The notes beneath the pieces are model-generated. The model saw only the letters and a program-made list of their open reading frames with translations. It ran no database searches and had not been told where the DNA came from. The translations under genes were made by a program, and so were the position numbers. Below are positions 53,103-62,409 of a stretch of 63,358 nt of DNA, one piece after another (within the stretch, counting starts at the first letter, position 1; the number at the start of each line of letters is the position of its first letter). The DNA comes from Actinophytocola sp. (GTDB lineage: Bacteria; Actinomycetota; Actinomycetes; Mycobacteriales; Pseudonocardiaceae). Location of the stretch: the NCBI GenBank assembly GCA_009379975.1, contig WHSS01000005.1, forward strand, positions 1 to 63,358, read 5' to 3'.

Positions 53103-55034
53103 TCAGGTGTCGTAGCCGCCTTCCGGCCGGTGCTCCCACCAGTGCACGTCCTCGGGCGGCACGCGGCGCACGTTCGTGCCGCAGTGCACGTTGCCGAGCA
53201 GTTCGTGATAGGCGTACCAGTCGTCGATGAAGTGCACCTTCCGCTCCGGCATCGCGTCGACGAGCGCCGCCGCGAAGGCATCGACGCCGTCGACTTGCGG
53301 GCCGTGCGGGTGCGGAACGACGCTGACGTCGCCCAGCACGAGATGGTTGACCATGGCGGGGAAGTACGCCGCGGTGCGGCCGTCGGGCTCCGGCGGCCAG
53401 AACAGCGTCGGGACCTCGATGATGTCGGCCTCGGGCACCGCCAGCTCCATGATCAGGATCTCGCGGTTGAGGTCCAGGATGTCCTGACAACCCGCGTTCG
53501 CCTGCCAGAAGGCGTCGTCGCCGCGCAGCCGGGCCACGGTGGTCTCCGCGCTCGGGCCGCCCGCATGGCCACGCCGCAGGCCGCGGAACAGCACCGCGTC
53601 GCCGTGCCCCGCGGCCAGCAGCCGGTCGAGGATGCCTTCCGCCTTGCGGGGTGAGGCGAGCAGGATCTTGAAGCCCAGCTCGTTGTCGGCGGGGACGAAG
53701 TTCACGATCTCGTCGACGTGCCCGACGATCAGCCAGTCGGTGTAGAGCTCGATCGGCGACTGCATCTTCTGCGCGTGGAAGAACCGCCGCAGTTCCGGCA
53801 TCATCTGCCTGCTCGCGTGCCCGTAATCGCCGTAGGGTCTGCCACCGAAGATGATCCGGCCGTACGGGTAGTACCTGCCCCGCACCGTGACCGGCGGGCT
53901 GCACTCGAGGTTGCCGAAGGCGTCGAGCGAGTTCGGCGTGCTGCCGCCGAGCTGGAAATGCCCGAGGTCAGGCCCGAGCCGCATACTGGCCCAGTCCCGG
54001 AGTCCGCGATCGCGCGGGCTGTCACAGACCACGGTGATGGTGTGTGCCGGGCTCGCGCTGAACCCGAACTCGAGCTCGTCCTGGATCCACCGGTCGCCGC
54101 CGTTGACGTCCTGATCGACGATGTGCAGCGGCACCTTGGCCACGTCGCATGCCTGCTTGAGGCCGGTGAGGAACTGCTGGTTGTCCGGGCCGGTCTCGCA
54201 CGCATAGACCTCGGCGGGCGGCAGCGTGTTGGGCGTCATGATCCAGGGTGCGACTCGCAGCACCGCTCGGTCGCTGCCGATGGTGCGGCCGCGGGACCGC
54301 AGTTGCAGTTCAAGGCTGAACAGGCCTTCGAAGAACGGCCCCGGATACTCGTGCGCTTCGATGAAACACCGGGCACCGGAGCTGCCGAGCGAAGGCGAGA
54401 CCGTCCGTGGCCGCTCGCCGGGCTGTCGCGGGTCGACGCCGAGGAGCAGTTCGAGCGTGCCTTCCGGCTTCGCCCGATACAGCGAGAGTCGCCGTGCTTC
54501 GTCGTCGGTGGTGACCAGTACCAGCTCGCAGCCCTCGGGCAGCGGCGCCTGGGTCGGCCGTACCGCGATCTCGACCAGCTCGGAGTTTTCCGCTTGCGCG
54601 GTCGTCAGCTCGGCGGTGTCCCGGTCGTTGTTGACCAGCACGATGGCGCCGCGGCCCAGATCGCCCCATGCCCAGTTCCGTTTGCCCTCCTCGTTGTCGC
54701 CGATCACACCGTCGCGATCGGCGTCGATGTCGACCCGCACGTGCATGACGAACAGTTCGACCCGAAGCTCGTCCAGCACATCGCCGTGGTCGTCGATATG
54801 CTGGATGAGTGCGGTGTGGCTACCCGCGCTGCCGCTGACGACCGACATCAGCCCTTCGAAGGGCAGCGGTGCGGGCACGGACTCCCCGACGCTCATCGGG
54901 CGCCAGGATTCGCCGCCGACGTAGCGGACTTCGATCTCCGGCGACGCCGCGGCGAGGCGCACTCGGCCGCTCAGGTACGAGACGTTGAACCGGGCAGCGG
55001 TTCCTTTGGTTTGCGCAAATGTGGCGGTGGCCAT
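53103..55034 (-). CDS. Protein-arginine deiminase (eukaryote-type PAD)
   Basis: 643-residue calcium-type PAD, converting protein arginine to citrulline. All catalytic residues of human PADs are found: Asp319 (RWIQDELE; PAD4 D350), His439 and Asp441 (VGHVDEIVNFVP; H471, D473) and nucleophile Cys618 (VHCGTNVRRVP; C645). The immunoglobulin-like middle region keeps a calcium-loop sequence (DIDADRDGVIGDNEEGK). No signal peptide. GAGGGAG precedes the ATG at 55034. Bacterial PADs are uncommon and differ from ADI/agmatine deiminases; cellular targets unknown. Confidence 0.93.
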   Translation of the reverse strand: MATATFAQTKGTAARFNVSYLSGRVRLAAASPEIEVRYVGGESWRPMSVGESVPAPLPFEGLMSVVSGSAGSHTALIQHIDDHGDVLDELRVELFVMHVRVDIDADRDGVIGDNEEGKRNWAWGDLGRGAIVLVNNDRDTAELTTAQAENSELVEIAVRPTQAPLPEGCELVLVTTDDEARRLSLYRAKPEGTLELLLGVDPRQPGERPRTVSPSLGSSGARCFIEAHEYPGPFFEGLFSLELQLRSRGRTIGSDRAVLRVAPWIMTPNTLPPAEVYACETGPDNQQFLTGLKQACDVAKVPLHIVDQDVNGGDRWIQDELEFGFSASPAHTITVVCDSPRDRGLRDWASMRLGPDLGHFQLGGSTPNSLDAFGNLECSPPVTVRGRYYPYGRIIFGGRPYGDYGHASRQMMPELRRFFHAQKMQSPIELYTDWLIVGHVDEIVNFVPADNELGFKILLASPRKAEGILDRLLAAGHGDAVLFRGLRRGHAGGPSAETTVARLRGDDAFWQANAGCQDILDLNREILIMELAVPEADIIEVPTLFWPPEPDGRTAAYFPAMVNHLVLGDVSVVPHPHGPQVDGVDAFAAALVDAMPERKVHFIDDWYAYHELLGNVHCGTNVRRVPPEDVHWWEHRPEGGYDT

Positions 55035-55088
55035 GGTGATCTCCCTCGACGAACCATCATCAGGTTGTCGCGGGGCGGCCACGTTCGG

Positions 55089-56040
55089 TTACGCAGTTGC
55101 GGTAACTGGAGCGTCCCAGTCGATGTGATAGCCGTAGTTCCGTTCCAGCTCCTTGCTGTCGAGCGAGAGCCGCAGGATCAGCGGCAGGATGGCGTCGCGG
55201 AACACCCTGCCGACCGGGCCGGCCGCCTTGTTGTTGTTGACGCGGGCGGCGGCCTTGATGATGCGCTCGACCCGGGGACGGCGTTCGGCAACGAACTGGG
55301 CGAACGCCGCTTGCGGGGTGGGCAGGTCCCGCAGGCACTTGGCACGCCGTCCTCGATCGACAGCGATGCGCCCTGACCGGAGCTGGGCGATGGCGCGTGT
55401 GCGGCGTCCCCGACGACGATCATCCGATCGTTGTGCCATCGTGGCAGGTGGGGGATGGAATGGATGGCCGTCATCGGCATGATCTCGGGCGTTGCTTCGA
55501 TCAGGGACACCGCGGGCCCGGCGTCCTCCGCGTAGAGCTCGAGCATCCTGCGCCGCCATTCCTCGCCACTGACGGCGGCCAGTTCGCCGCGTGCGGGCTC
55601 GTCGCGGCGTGGCACGTTGCTGAACCACCACACCTGCCCGTCATCGGCTTTCAGGTAGCCGAAGAACGCCCGCTTACCGAAGATCATCTCGTAGCTGCCC
55701 GGCTCGGTGTCCACCGATACGCCGCTCGCGTAGCCGCCGGTGTTGATCAGCCCGGCGTAGCTCGGCGCGGGCGCGGTGGGGTCGATGAGGCGCCGGACGG
55801 TGGAGTGCACGCCGTCGCAGCCGATCAGCAGATCGCCGAAGGCCTCGCTGCCGTCGTCGAACTCCGCACGCACCCCCGCGCCGGTGTCGTGGGCCGCCAC
55901 CAGGCGCTTACCGTGCTGGACCGTGATGTCGCGGGCCAGCAGCTCGTCCCTGCCGGAATCGGTGAGTGCGTAGACCGTGCGTTCCGGCCGTTGACCGTCG
56001 CGCGTGGTCTCGTGCTCGGCGATGAAGCCGGCCTATGCGT
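55089..56040 (-). pseudogene. Chimeric remnant: PadR regulator fragment joined to a broken FAD monooxygenase
   Basis: Read leftward from about 56036, the frame first matches the C-terminal half of a PadR winged helix (GFIAEHETTRDGQRPERTVY, then ALTDSGRDELLAR). It continues in frame into an FAD-dependent aromatic monooxygenase (ITVQHGKRL, DLLIGCDGVHSTVRRLIDPT, IVVGDAAHAPSPSSGQGASL). The monooxygenase N-terminus with GxGxxG is gone, and near 55341-55350 the frame shifts: SIEDG is followed in another frame by AKCLRDLPTPQAAFAQFVAE. So both parent genes were damaged by an internal deletion plus a later small indel. Confidence 0.82.
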
Positions 56041-56086
56041 GTCGTGAGTGGCTATCAGTGTTCTAACCCTGATCAACACTCACGAC
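56041..56086. repeat. GTGAGTG palindrome family, short copy S4
   Basis: GTCGTGAGTG / CACTCACGAC terminal arms with a 26-base centre. It lies exactly at the broken 5' end of the PadR/monooxygenase remnant, next to cysNC. Confidence 0.8.
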
Positions 56087-56112
56087 GACGAAAGGTGCTG
56101 TGACGTGCTCGT

Positions 56113-57942
56113 TCAGTGAGGGCCGAGCAGGGCGCGGATCCGGGCGGCGAGGGCCTTCGGGTCACCCTCGTCGCCACGCAACACCAGTTCGGCGTGCACT
56201 GGCGGCTCGTAGGGATCGTCCACGCCGGTGAAGCCGGTGATCTCGCCGGAGCGCGCTTTCGCGTACATGCCCTTCGGGTCGCGGGCCTCACAGACCTCGA
56301 GCGGCGTGTCCACGTAAACCTCGACGAAGGGCAGTCCCGCCGCCTGGTGTGCGGCGCGGACCTGTTCGCGATCGGCTCGGTAGGGACTGATCAATGACGC
56401 GATGGCGACCATGCCCGCGTCGGCGAAGAGCCGGGCGACTTCACCGACCCGCCGGACGTTCTCCGCGCGATCCGCCGCGCTGAACCCGAGATCGCCGTTG
56501 AGGCCGTGGCGGAGATTGTCCCCGTCGAGCAGGTACGCCGGCCGCCCCTCGGCCACCAGGAGGCGTTCCAGTTCGGCCGCGACGCTCGACTTGCCCGAAG
56601 CCGACAGCCCGGTGAGCCACACGGTGAGCCCCTGGGTGGCCCGCTCCTCACGGCCGAGCGTCCCGTGCTGCCAGACCACTTTCGCCGTGGCGAGGTGGGG
56701 GCCGAGAAGCATGCCCGCGGCCACGGTGTCGTTGGTGGCCTCGTCGACGAGCACGAAGCTGCCGGTCAACCGATTGCGGCGGTACGGGTCAAACTGCAGC
56801 GGGGACTGCGTGTGCAGCCGGATCCGGCCGATCTCGTTGAGCGCCAAGGATTCGGCGGCTTCGTCGCGGTGCAGCGTGTTCACGTCGAGACGGTAATCCA
56901 GCTCCACCACCGAAGCCTTCGCGCTGCGCGTCGTGTGCCGGATCGCGTACTTCGCTCCCGGGGTCAGCCGGGAGCGCTCGGTCAGCCAGCACACCATCGC
57001 GTCGACGGATTGGCTCGCCTGCGGCCGGTTGCCAGGGCGGCAGAGCAGATCGCCCCGCGCGACGTCGAGGTCGTCGGTCAGTTGCACGGTGACCGCCTGG
57101 GGCGGGAACGCCTCGGTGATGGGTTCGCCACCCGGTCCCCAGATCGCCCGCACCGTCGACGTGAAGCCGGAGGGCAGCGCGACCACCTCGTCGCCCGGCT
57201 TGAAGATCCCGCCGGCGACGGTGCCCGCGTAGCCGCGGAAGTCGGAGCCCTGATCGCGGATCACGTACTGCACCGGGAACCGGGCGTCGATCAGGTTGCG
57301 ATCCGATGCGACGTACACCTCTTCCAGATGATGCAGCAGCGAAGTGCCTTCGTACCAAGGCATTTCGGCGCTGCGGTGCACCACGTTGTCGCCGTGCAGC
57401 GCGGAGACCGGCACGAAGGTCAGGTCCGATACGTCGAGTTTCATCGCGAAGGCGGCGAACTCTTCGCGGATCTCCTCGAACCGCTCGGCGGAGTAGTCGA
57501 CGAGGTCCATCTTGTTGACGCACACCACGAGGTGCCCGACGCCGAGCAGGCTCGCGATGAAGGCGTGGCGCCGGGACTGCTCCAGCACGCCCTTGCGCGC
57601 GTCGATGAGGATCAGCGCCAGATCGGCGGTGGACGCCCCGGTGACCATGTTGCGGGTGTACTGCACGTGACCTGGGGTGTCCGCGATGATGAACTTCCGC
57701 TTGGGCGTCGCGAAGTAGCGGTAGGCCACGTCGATGGTGATGCCCTGCTCGCGCTCGGCGCGCAGGCCGTCGGTGAGCAGCGCCAGGTTCGGCTGATCCT
57801 CGCCGCGCTCGCGGCTGGTGAGCTCCACCGCGGCGAGCTGATCCGACAAGATCGTCTTGGTGTCGTAGAGCAGCCTGCCGATCAGGGTGGACTTGCCGTC
57901 GTCGACGCTGCCCGCCGTGGCCATCCGCAGCAATTCAGCCAT
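56113..57942 (-). CDS. cysNC: Bifunctional sulfate adenylyltransferase subunit 1 / APS kinase
   Basis: 609 residues. GTPase part of ATP sulfurylase: P-loop GSVDDGKSTLIGRLL, DTPGHVQYTRNMV, NKMDLVDY. The C-terminal APS kinase domain starts near residue 435 with GLSASGKSSVAAEL (Lys451) and continues with LDGDNLRHGLNGDLGFS and ISPYRADR. It makes APS and phosphorylates it to PAPS. The ATG at 57942 overlaps the cysD stop (TGATG). With CysD it activates sulfate for reduction or for sulfotransferases. Confidence 0.95.
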   Translation of the reverse strand: MAELLRMATAGSVDDGKSTLIGRLLYDTKTILSDQLAAVELTSRERGEDQPNLALLTDGLRAEREQGITIDVAYRYFATPKRKFIIADTPGHVQYTRNMVTGASTADLALILIDARKGVLEQSRRHAFIASLLGVGHLVVCVNKMDLVDYSAERFEEIREEFAAFAMKLDVSDLTFVPVSALHGDNVVHRSAEMPWYEGTSLLHHLEEVYVASDRNLIDARFPVQYVIRDQGSDFRGYAGTVAGGIFKPGDEVVALPSGFTSTVRAIWGPGGEPITEAFPPQAVTVQLTDDLDVARGDLLCRPGNRPQASQSVDAMVCWLTERSRLTPGAKYAIRHTTRSAKASVVELDYRLDVNTLHRDEAAESLALNEIGRIRLHTQSPLQFDPYRRNRLTGSFVLVDEATNDTVAAGMLLGPHLATAKVVWQHGTLGREERATQGLTVWLTGLSASGKSSVAAELERLLVAEGRPAYLLDGDNLRHGLNGDLGFSAADRAENVRRVGEVARLFADAGMVAIASLISPYRADREQVRAAHQAAGLPFVEVYVDTPLEVCEARDPKGMYAKARSGEITGFTGVDDPYEPPVHAELVLRGDEGDPKALAARIRALLGPH

Positions 57943-58853
57943 CAGAAGTACCCCTCTCGCTTCCGGTCTTCCATGCCTGCCTGGGAGATCCGGTCGTCCG
58001 CGCGGGTGGCACCTCGCTCGGTGACCCGGGTCGCCGCCACCTCGGCGACGACCTCGGTGGCGGTGGCCGCGGTGGATTCGACGCAGCCGGTGCAGGTCGC
58101 GTCGCCGACGGTGCGGAACCGCACGGTCGCCTCGAACGGTTCGTCTCCGTCGAGCAGGGTCAGGAATCTGGTTTGCGCCAGTAGCATCCCGTCGCGCTGG
58201 ACCACGTCGCGGCGGTGCGCGTAATAGATCGGCGGCAGTTCGATCCGCTCGTCGAGGATGTAGGACCAGATGTCGAGCTCGGTCCAGTTCGACAGCGGGA
58301 ACACCCGGATGTGCTCGCCCTTGCGGTGCGCGCCGTTGTAGAGCTGCCACAGTTCGGGCCGCTGGTTACGGGGATCCCACTGGCCGAACTCGTCGCGGAA
58401 GCTGAACACCCGCTCCTTGGCCCGTGCCTTCTCCTCGTCCCGGCGGGCGCCGCCGAAGACCGCACCGAACGCGTGCTCACCGATCGCGCGCAGCAGGGTG
58501 GTCGTCTGCAGCCGGTTGCGGCTGGCCCTCGGCCCGGTGTCTTCCACCACGCGTCCGGCGTCGATGTCATCCTGCACGCTGGCGACCAGCAGTCGCACGC
58601 CGTAGTTCGCCACCGCGTGATCCCGGAACGAGATCACCTCGTCGAAGTTGTGACCGGTGTCGACGTGCAGTACGCCGAAGGGCAGCGGTGCCGGCCAGAA
58701 CGCCTTCACCGCGAGGTGCAACATCACCACCGAGTCCTTGCCGCCGGAGAACAGCAGCACCGGGCGTTCGAAGGTCGCCGCCACCTCCCGGAAAATGTGT
58801 ACGGCCTCCGCCTCGAGCGCGCGGAGATGACTGAGCTCATAGGTCGCGGTCAC
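57942..58853 (-). CDS. cysD: Sulfate adenylyltransferase subunit 2
   Basis: 303-residue ATP-pyrophosphatase half of ATP sulfurylase. The PP-loop is LLFSGGKDSVVMLHLA; FGGARRDEEKARAKERVFSFRDEFGQWDP and RFRTVGDATCTGCVES are conserved. GTG at 58853 gives the standard length. An in-frame ATG at 58934 would add 27 non-conserved residues and would overlap the start codon of the divergent NTF2-like gene, so it is less likely. First gene of the cysD-cysNC operon. Confidence 0.93.
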   Translation of the reverse strand: MTATYELSHLRALEAEAVHIFREVAATFERPVLLFSGGKDSVVMLHLAVKAFWPAPLPFGVLHVDTGHNFDEVISFRDHAVANYGVRLLVASVQDDIDAGRVVEDTGPRASRNRLQTTTLLRAIGEHAFGAVFGGARRDEEKARAKERVFSFRDEFGQWDPRNQRPELWQLYNGAHRKGEHIRVFPLSNWTELDIWSYILDERIELPPIYYAHRRDVVQRDGMLLAQTRFLTLLDGDEPFEATVRFRTVGDATCTGCVESTAATATEVVAEVAATRVTERGATRADDRISQAGMEDRKREGYF

Positions 58854-58932
58854 GGTGAACGTGCCCTTCGATGCATCGGGGAAGTAGAACAAGTTCTTGT
58901 GGTGAGTAAACTCATCGGGAAAGCTGGTCGGC

Positions 58933-59421
58933 ATGGACCTTATCGCACTCGAAAATATACGTCAGTTGACGTGTTGAAGTATCGCTACGCCCGCACTCTC
59001 GACCTCAAGCTGTGGGACGAGTTCGCCGAGCTGTTCACCGAGGACGCTACCGGTGACTACGGCACCTACGCCGTCGACGAACCGCTGCGGTTTCGTGGCA
59101 GGGACGAGAGCGTGAGCTATCTGCGCAATGCGCTGGGGGCAGGGCATCATCACCGTGCACTTCTGCGGGCAACCGGAGATCGACATCGACGGCGATGAAG
59201 CCACCGGCACCTGGTGCTTCGAGGACACGGTGATCGCCCCCGAGCATCGGGTCATGATCAAAGGCTCGGCCTACTACGAGGACCGCTACCGCCGCGAGGA
59301 CGGCAAGTGGCGCATCTCGCACGTCGGATATGTCCGGACCTACGAGCTGATGCTTTCCTTCGACGATCTGCCCAGTTTCCAGCTCATCGCGAACCGTTGG
59401 GCCGAGCCCGCCACGACGTAG
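58933..59421 (+). pseudogene. NTF2/SnoaL-like protein gene with two frame changes
   Basis: The start MDLIALENIRQL is followed by eight extra bases (ACGTGTTG, about 58969-58976) before KYRYARTLDLKLWDEFAELF continues in another frame. A second change, one extra G in the run at 59135-59139, returns it to the first frame (GIITVHFCGQPEIDIDG to the end). The sum is nine bases, so the frame is restored, but a TGA soon after the first insertion stops translation. Complete homologues run MDL...IRQLKYRY without a break. Either a decaying gene or assembly error. Its 3' end overlaps the convergent iclR gene by 38 bases. Confidence 0.75.
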
Positions 59422-60331
59422 CCGACGGTGCGCCTGCCGCCGCGGTGACTGCCTTGGCCGCCGCGCGCAGCGCCGCGCCCCGCCGGGCGATTTCCGCGCC
59501 GGTGATCGCCGTACCGGCGTGGAGCGTGAGCACCATGTCCTGCCGCCCGTCCGCGTCGAAGGTCGGCGCGGCGATCAGGTTGACCTGATGTTTGCTGCGC
59601 GGGGTGATGTCCGTGCCGAGGTAGACCCGCTCGCCGAGGCTGGACACCAGTTCGCCGACCAGTTCCCGCACTTCCGCGGGCAGGTCGTAGGCCGCGACGC
59701 CCGCCATGACCGAATGCAGCCGGCTACCCGCGACGGTGAGCCGCTCCACGAGGTAGCCGCGGGCGCGGCACTCGTCGACGACCTGCCGCAGGTAATCGGC
59801 GTCCAGCCGCACCGGCAGCGTCGGTTCCTTCGCGAGCCAGGCATCCAGCGCGGCGTCGGGCCCCCACAGCACGTACATCAGTCCGACCGGCGGGGCGAAC
59901 GGGTACGTCTGGCCGACTTTGGCCGTCGTATCCGGCCCGGTGTTGGCCAGCACCATGATCCGCTCGTTCACGACGGCCGAGGCGGTGCACGTGGTGCCGT
60001 AGGTCGCGCTGAGCCGCTCCAGATGCGTTTGCGCGACGCCCGCCATGGCGAAGCCGTTCTGGGCGACGCGGCCCGCGGCGATGAGCGCGGGCCCCAGGCC
60101 ATACGTGAGCGTCTTGGGGTCACGCACCAGGTAGCCGCACTCGGTCAGTTCGGTCACGATGCCGAGGCAGGTCGGCTTGCTGATCCCCAGTTCGCGGGCG
60201 AGTTCGGAGAGGCCGAACCGTTCGCCGCGCCCGCTGGTCAGGAAGTCGAGCAGGGCGATCACGCGCTCGGTCGGCGGCGAACGACGGGCCGGCCGTCGTG
60301 ACACGGGTTCCGCTGCGGAGTCTGCTTGCAT
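59384..60331 (-). CDS. IclR-family transcriptional regulator
   Basis: 315 residues. Winged helix near 20-80 (PTERVIALLDFLTSGRGERFGL; SKPTCLGIVTELTECGYLVR), then an IclR effector domain (GRVAQNGFAMAGVAQTHLERL; GVAAYDLPAEVRELVGELVSSLG). ATG at 60331. Palindromes at 60345 and 60378 lie in the gap to the divergent DUF1214-like/SDR/sulfotransferase operon, which it probably controls. Confidence 0.88.
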   Translation of the reverse strand: MQADSAAEPVSRRPARRSPPTERVIALLDFLTSGRGERFGLSELARELGISKPTCLGIVTELTECGYLVRDPKTLTYGLGPALIAAGRVAQNGFAMAGVAQTHLERLSATYGTTCTASAVVNERIMVLANTGPDTTAKVGQTYPFAPPVGLMYVLWGPDAALDAWLAKEPTLPVRLDADYLRQVVDECRARGYLVERLTVAGSRLHSVMAGVAAYDLPAEVRELVGELVSSLGERVYLGTDITPRSKHQVNLIAAPTFDADGRQDMVLTLHAGTAITGAEIARRGAALRAAAKAVTAAAGAPSATSWRARPNGSR

Positions 60332-60344
60332 GTTGACCAATCTA

Positions 60345-60403
60345 TAGAACGAGTTCTACTCTCAAGCGGCTAAGAATGTACCAGGTCGGTACATATTTGT
60401 ACC
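60345..60403. promoter_or_regulatory. IclR operator region
   Basis: TAGAAC-GA-GTTCTA at 60345-60358 is a perfect 6-bp-arm palindrome. Further right, three half-sites alternate: GTACC (60378), GGTAC (60388) and GTACC (60399), giving two overlapping inverted repeats. All lie between divergent iclR and the next operon. Confidence 0.65.
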
Positions 60404-60421
60404 ATAACGGGAGGCATGCTG

Positions 60422-61597
60422 GTGATCACCGCATCGTTGGCCGACGCCATCGCCGAGGCCGAGAAGATCATCGCCGACGCCCCGCACGTCCGCACCGAGC
60501 AGGATCTGCTCGAGGGCTACGAGTACCTGGCGGGCAGCATCCGCGCGTCGTTGCAGCTGGCCTGGGCCTATGAGCGCGACTTCCCGTTCTTCGTGGCATC
60601 GACCGGGCCCTACACCAAGCTCGGTCTGGACAATCCGGACACGCTGTACTTCCACGCCTACCTGCGCGATGACGCGGAATATGTGGTGACCGGTTCCCGT
60701 GGCACCACCGCCGACCTGAGCTTTCAGGTGCTCAACGGCGATTACACGCCCGCGGCGTCGCCGGACAGCCTGGCGGCGTTCGACGACCGGGCGTTCGACA
60801 TCGCCGAGGACGGCGGTTTCGAGATCCGGTTCGGACCGCGGCGAACGGGCGAGCCGAACTGCTTCACCCTCGGTCCGGGCTCGGCGATGCTCGTCGTCCG
60901 CGAGGTCTACAGCGACTGGGCCACCGAGCAGCGCGGCACGATCCGCATCCAGCGGATCGACCGGATCGGCGCGGCACCACCGCCGCTGCGGCTGGACGCG
61001 ATGACCAAACGCTACGGCGTCGCGGGGAAGCTGTTGCTGTCGCGGCTCAGAACGTTCTTGGCGTTTCCGGAGTGGCACTACCTGCGGCTGCCGGTGAACA
61101 CCCTGACCGAGCCGCGTTCGACGCCGGGCGGGCTGGCGACGCAGTTCTCGTCGGTCGGGCACTACGACCTCGACGACGACGAGATCATGGTGATCACCGT
61201 GCCCGCCGCGTCCCCGGATGACGCGCCGTATCAGGGATTCCAGCTCGGCAGCATGTGGTACATCTCGCTGGATTACCTCAACCACCAGACCAGCTTGACC
61301 GCGGATCAGGCGTGGATCGATCCGGACGGCAAGATCCGTTACGTGGTCAGCGAACGCGATCCGGGGCTGGCCAACTGGATCGAGCGCACTGGCCATCGCC
61401 GAGGATTCCTGCAGTCGCGCTGGCAACGGCTTTCCCGCGACCTTTCTCCCGCGGATGGGCCGGAAGTCGAGGTATTCGATGTGGCGGAACTCGCCGACCG
61501 ACTGCCGTACTACGAGGAGGCGCGGGTGTCGCCGGACGAGTGGTCGCAGCGCATCGCCGCCAGGCAGGCGGCCGTCGCCTGCCGGATGCTGGGGTGA
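60422..61597 (+). CDS. Hypothetical protein resembling the DUF1214 group
   Basis: 391 residues, soluble, no signal peptide. Stretches such as NPDTLYFHAYLRDDAEYVVTG, SDWATEQRGTIRIQRIDRI and FQLGSMWYISLDYLNHQTSL recall a group of conserved actinobacterial proteins linked to DUF1214, but I am not certain of the domain. GTG at 60422 is preferred: GGGAGG stands 7 bases before it, whereas the ATG at 60416 has only one base between. Its stop overlaps the next start (GTGA). Found with SDR and sulfotransferase genes here. Confidence 0.72.
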   Translation: MITASLADAIAEAEKIIADAPHVRTEQDLLEGYEYLAGSIRASLQLAWAYERDFPFFVASTGPYTKLGLDNPDTLYFHAYLRDDAEYVVTGSRGTTADLSFQVLNGDYTPAASPDSLAAFDDRAFDIAEDGGFEIRFGPRRTGEPNCFTLGPGSAMLVVREVYSDWATEQRGTIRIQRIDRIGAAPPPLRLDAMTKRYGVAGKLLLSRLRTFLAFPEWHYLRLPVNTLTEPRSTPGGLATQFSSVGHYDLDDDEIMVITVPAASPDDAPYQGFQLGSMWYISLDYLNHQTSLTADQAWIDPDGKIRYVVSERDPGLANWIERTGHRRGFLQSRWQRLSRDLSPADGPEVEVFDVAELADRLPYYEEARVSPDEWSQRIAARQAAVACRMLG

Positions 61598-62379
61598 ACG
61601 CCGCCATGCTGCGGGACAAGGTGGTCGTGGTGTCGGGCGTCGGGCCGGGCTTGGGTCGTTCGATCGCGGTGCAGTCGGCGCGAGCGGGCGCCGACCTGGT
61701 GCTCGCCGCCCGTACCGAGTCCACTCTGGACCAAGTGGCCAAGGCGGTAACCGAGGAGGGCAGGCGGGCGGTGACAGTGCCGACCGATATCACCGACGCC
61801 GCCGCGGCGGAGAACCTGGCGACCGAGGCTATGGCCTCCTTCGGCCGAGTCGATGTACTGGTGAACAACGCCTTCGCGATTCCGCCGCTGGTGGATCTCG
61901 CCGAGGCCGACCTCGACGCGGTGCGTGCTGGCTTCGAAACGAGCGCCGTCGCCACCCTTCGGCTGACCCGGCTGTTCATCCCGGCGCTGACCGAGTCGAA
62001 GGGCTCGATCGTCATGATCAACTCGATGGTCCTGCGGCACTCGCAGCGCCGCTACGGCGCCTACAAGATGGCCAAGGCCAGTGTGCTGGCCATGGCGCAG
62101 AGCCTGGCCACCGAACTCGGCCTGCGGGGTATCCGGGTCAACTCGGTGGCGCCCGGTTACATCTGGGCGGACACGCTGAAGTGGTATTTCGGCTATCTGG
62201 CCGACAAACGCGGGGTGAGCAGGCAGCAGATCTACGACGAGACGGCGGCCCATACCGATCTGCGCAGGCTGCCCGAGCCGGACGAGATCGCCGACGCCGT
62301 GGTGTTTCTCGCGTCGCACCTGGCGCGGGCCATTACCGGGCAGTGTCTCGACGTCAACTCGGGCGAGTACCACCACTGA
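61594..62379 (+). CDS. Short-chain dehydrogenase/reductase
   Basis: 261 residues. Cofactor motif VVVSGVGPGLGRSIAVQSAR, NNAFAI in place of NNAG, catalytic Ser-Tyr-Lys in INSM and YGAYKMAKA. NSGEYHH C-terminus. GTG at 61594 overlaps the upstream stop; an ATG at 61606 is the alternative start. Part of the IclR-flanked operon with the DUF1214-like gene and a sulfotransferase; the oxidised or reduced alcohol may be the sulfotransferase substrate (inference). Confidence 0.9.
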   Translation: MNAAMLRDKVVVVSGVGPGLGRSIAVQSARAGADLVLAARTESTLDQVAKAVTEEGRRAVTVPTDITDAAAAENLATEAMASFGRVDVLVNNAFAIPPLVDLAEADLDAVRAGFETSAVATLRLTRLFIPALTESKGSIVMINSMVLRHSQRRYGAYKMAKASVLAMAQSLATELGLRGIRVNSVAPGYIWADTLKWYFGYLADKRGVSRQQIYDETAAHTDLRRLPEPDEIADAVVFLASHLARAITGQCLDVNSGEYHH

Positions 62380-62409
62380 ACACCATGTCTTATTCAAGGG
62401 ACGGTGAGC

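Noticed and set aside
53718..55376. Long rightward open frame opposite the arginine deiminase gene
   Set aside because: Low-complexity Arg/Gly/Val-rich translation with no recognisable motif, while the opposite strand has a complete PAD. Same reasoning for long frames opposite cysNC (56506-58224) and fadB (22351-24201).
58853..58934. CysD starting at the ATG at 58934
   Set aside because: It would add 27 non-conserved residues and its start codon would overlap the ATG of the divergent NTF2-like gene. GTG at 58853 gives the standard length.
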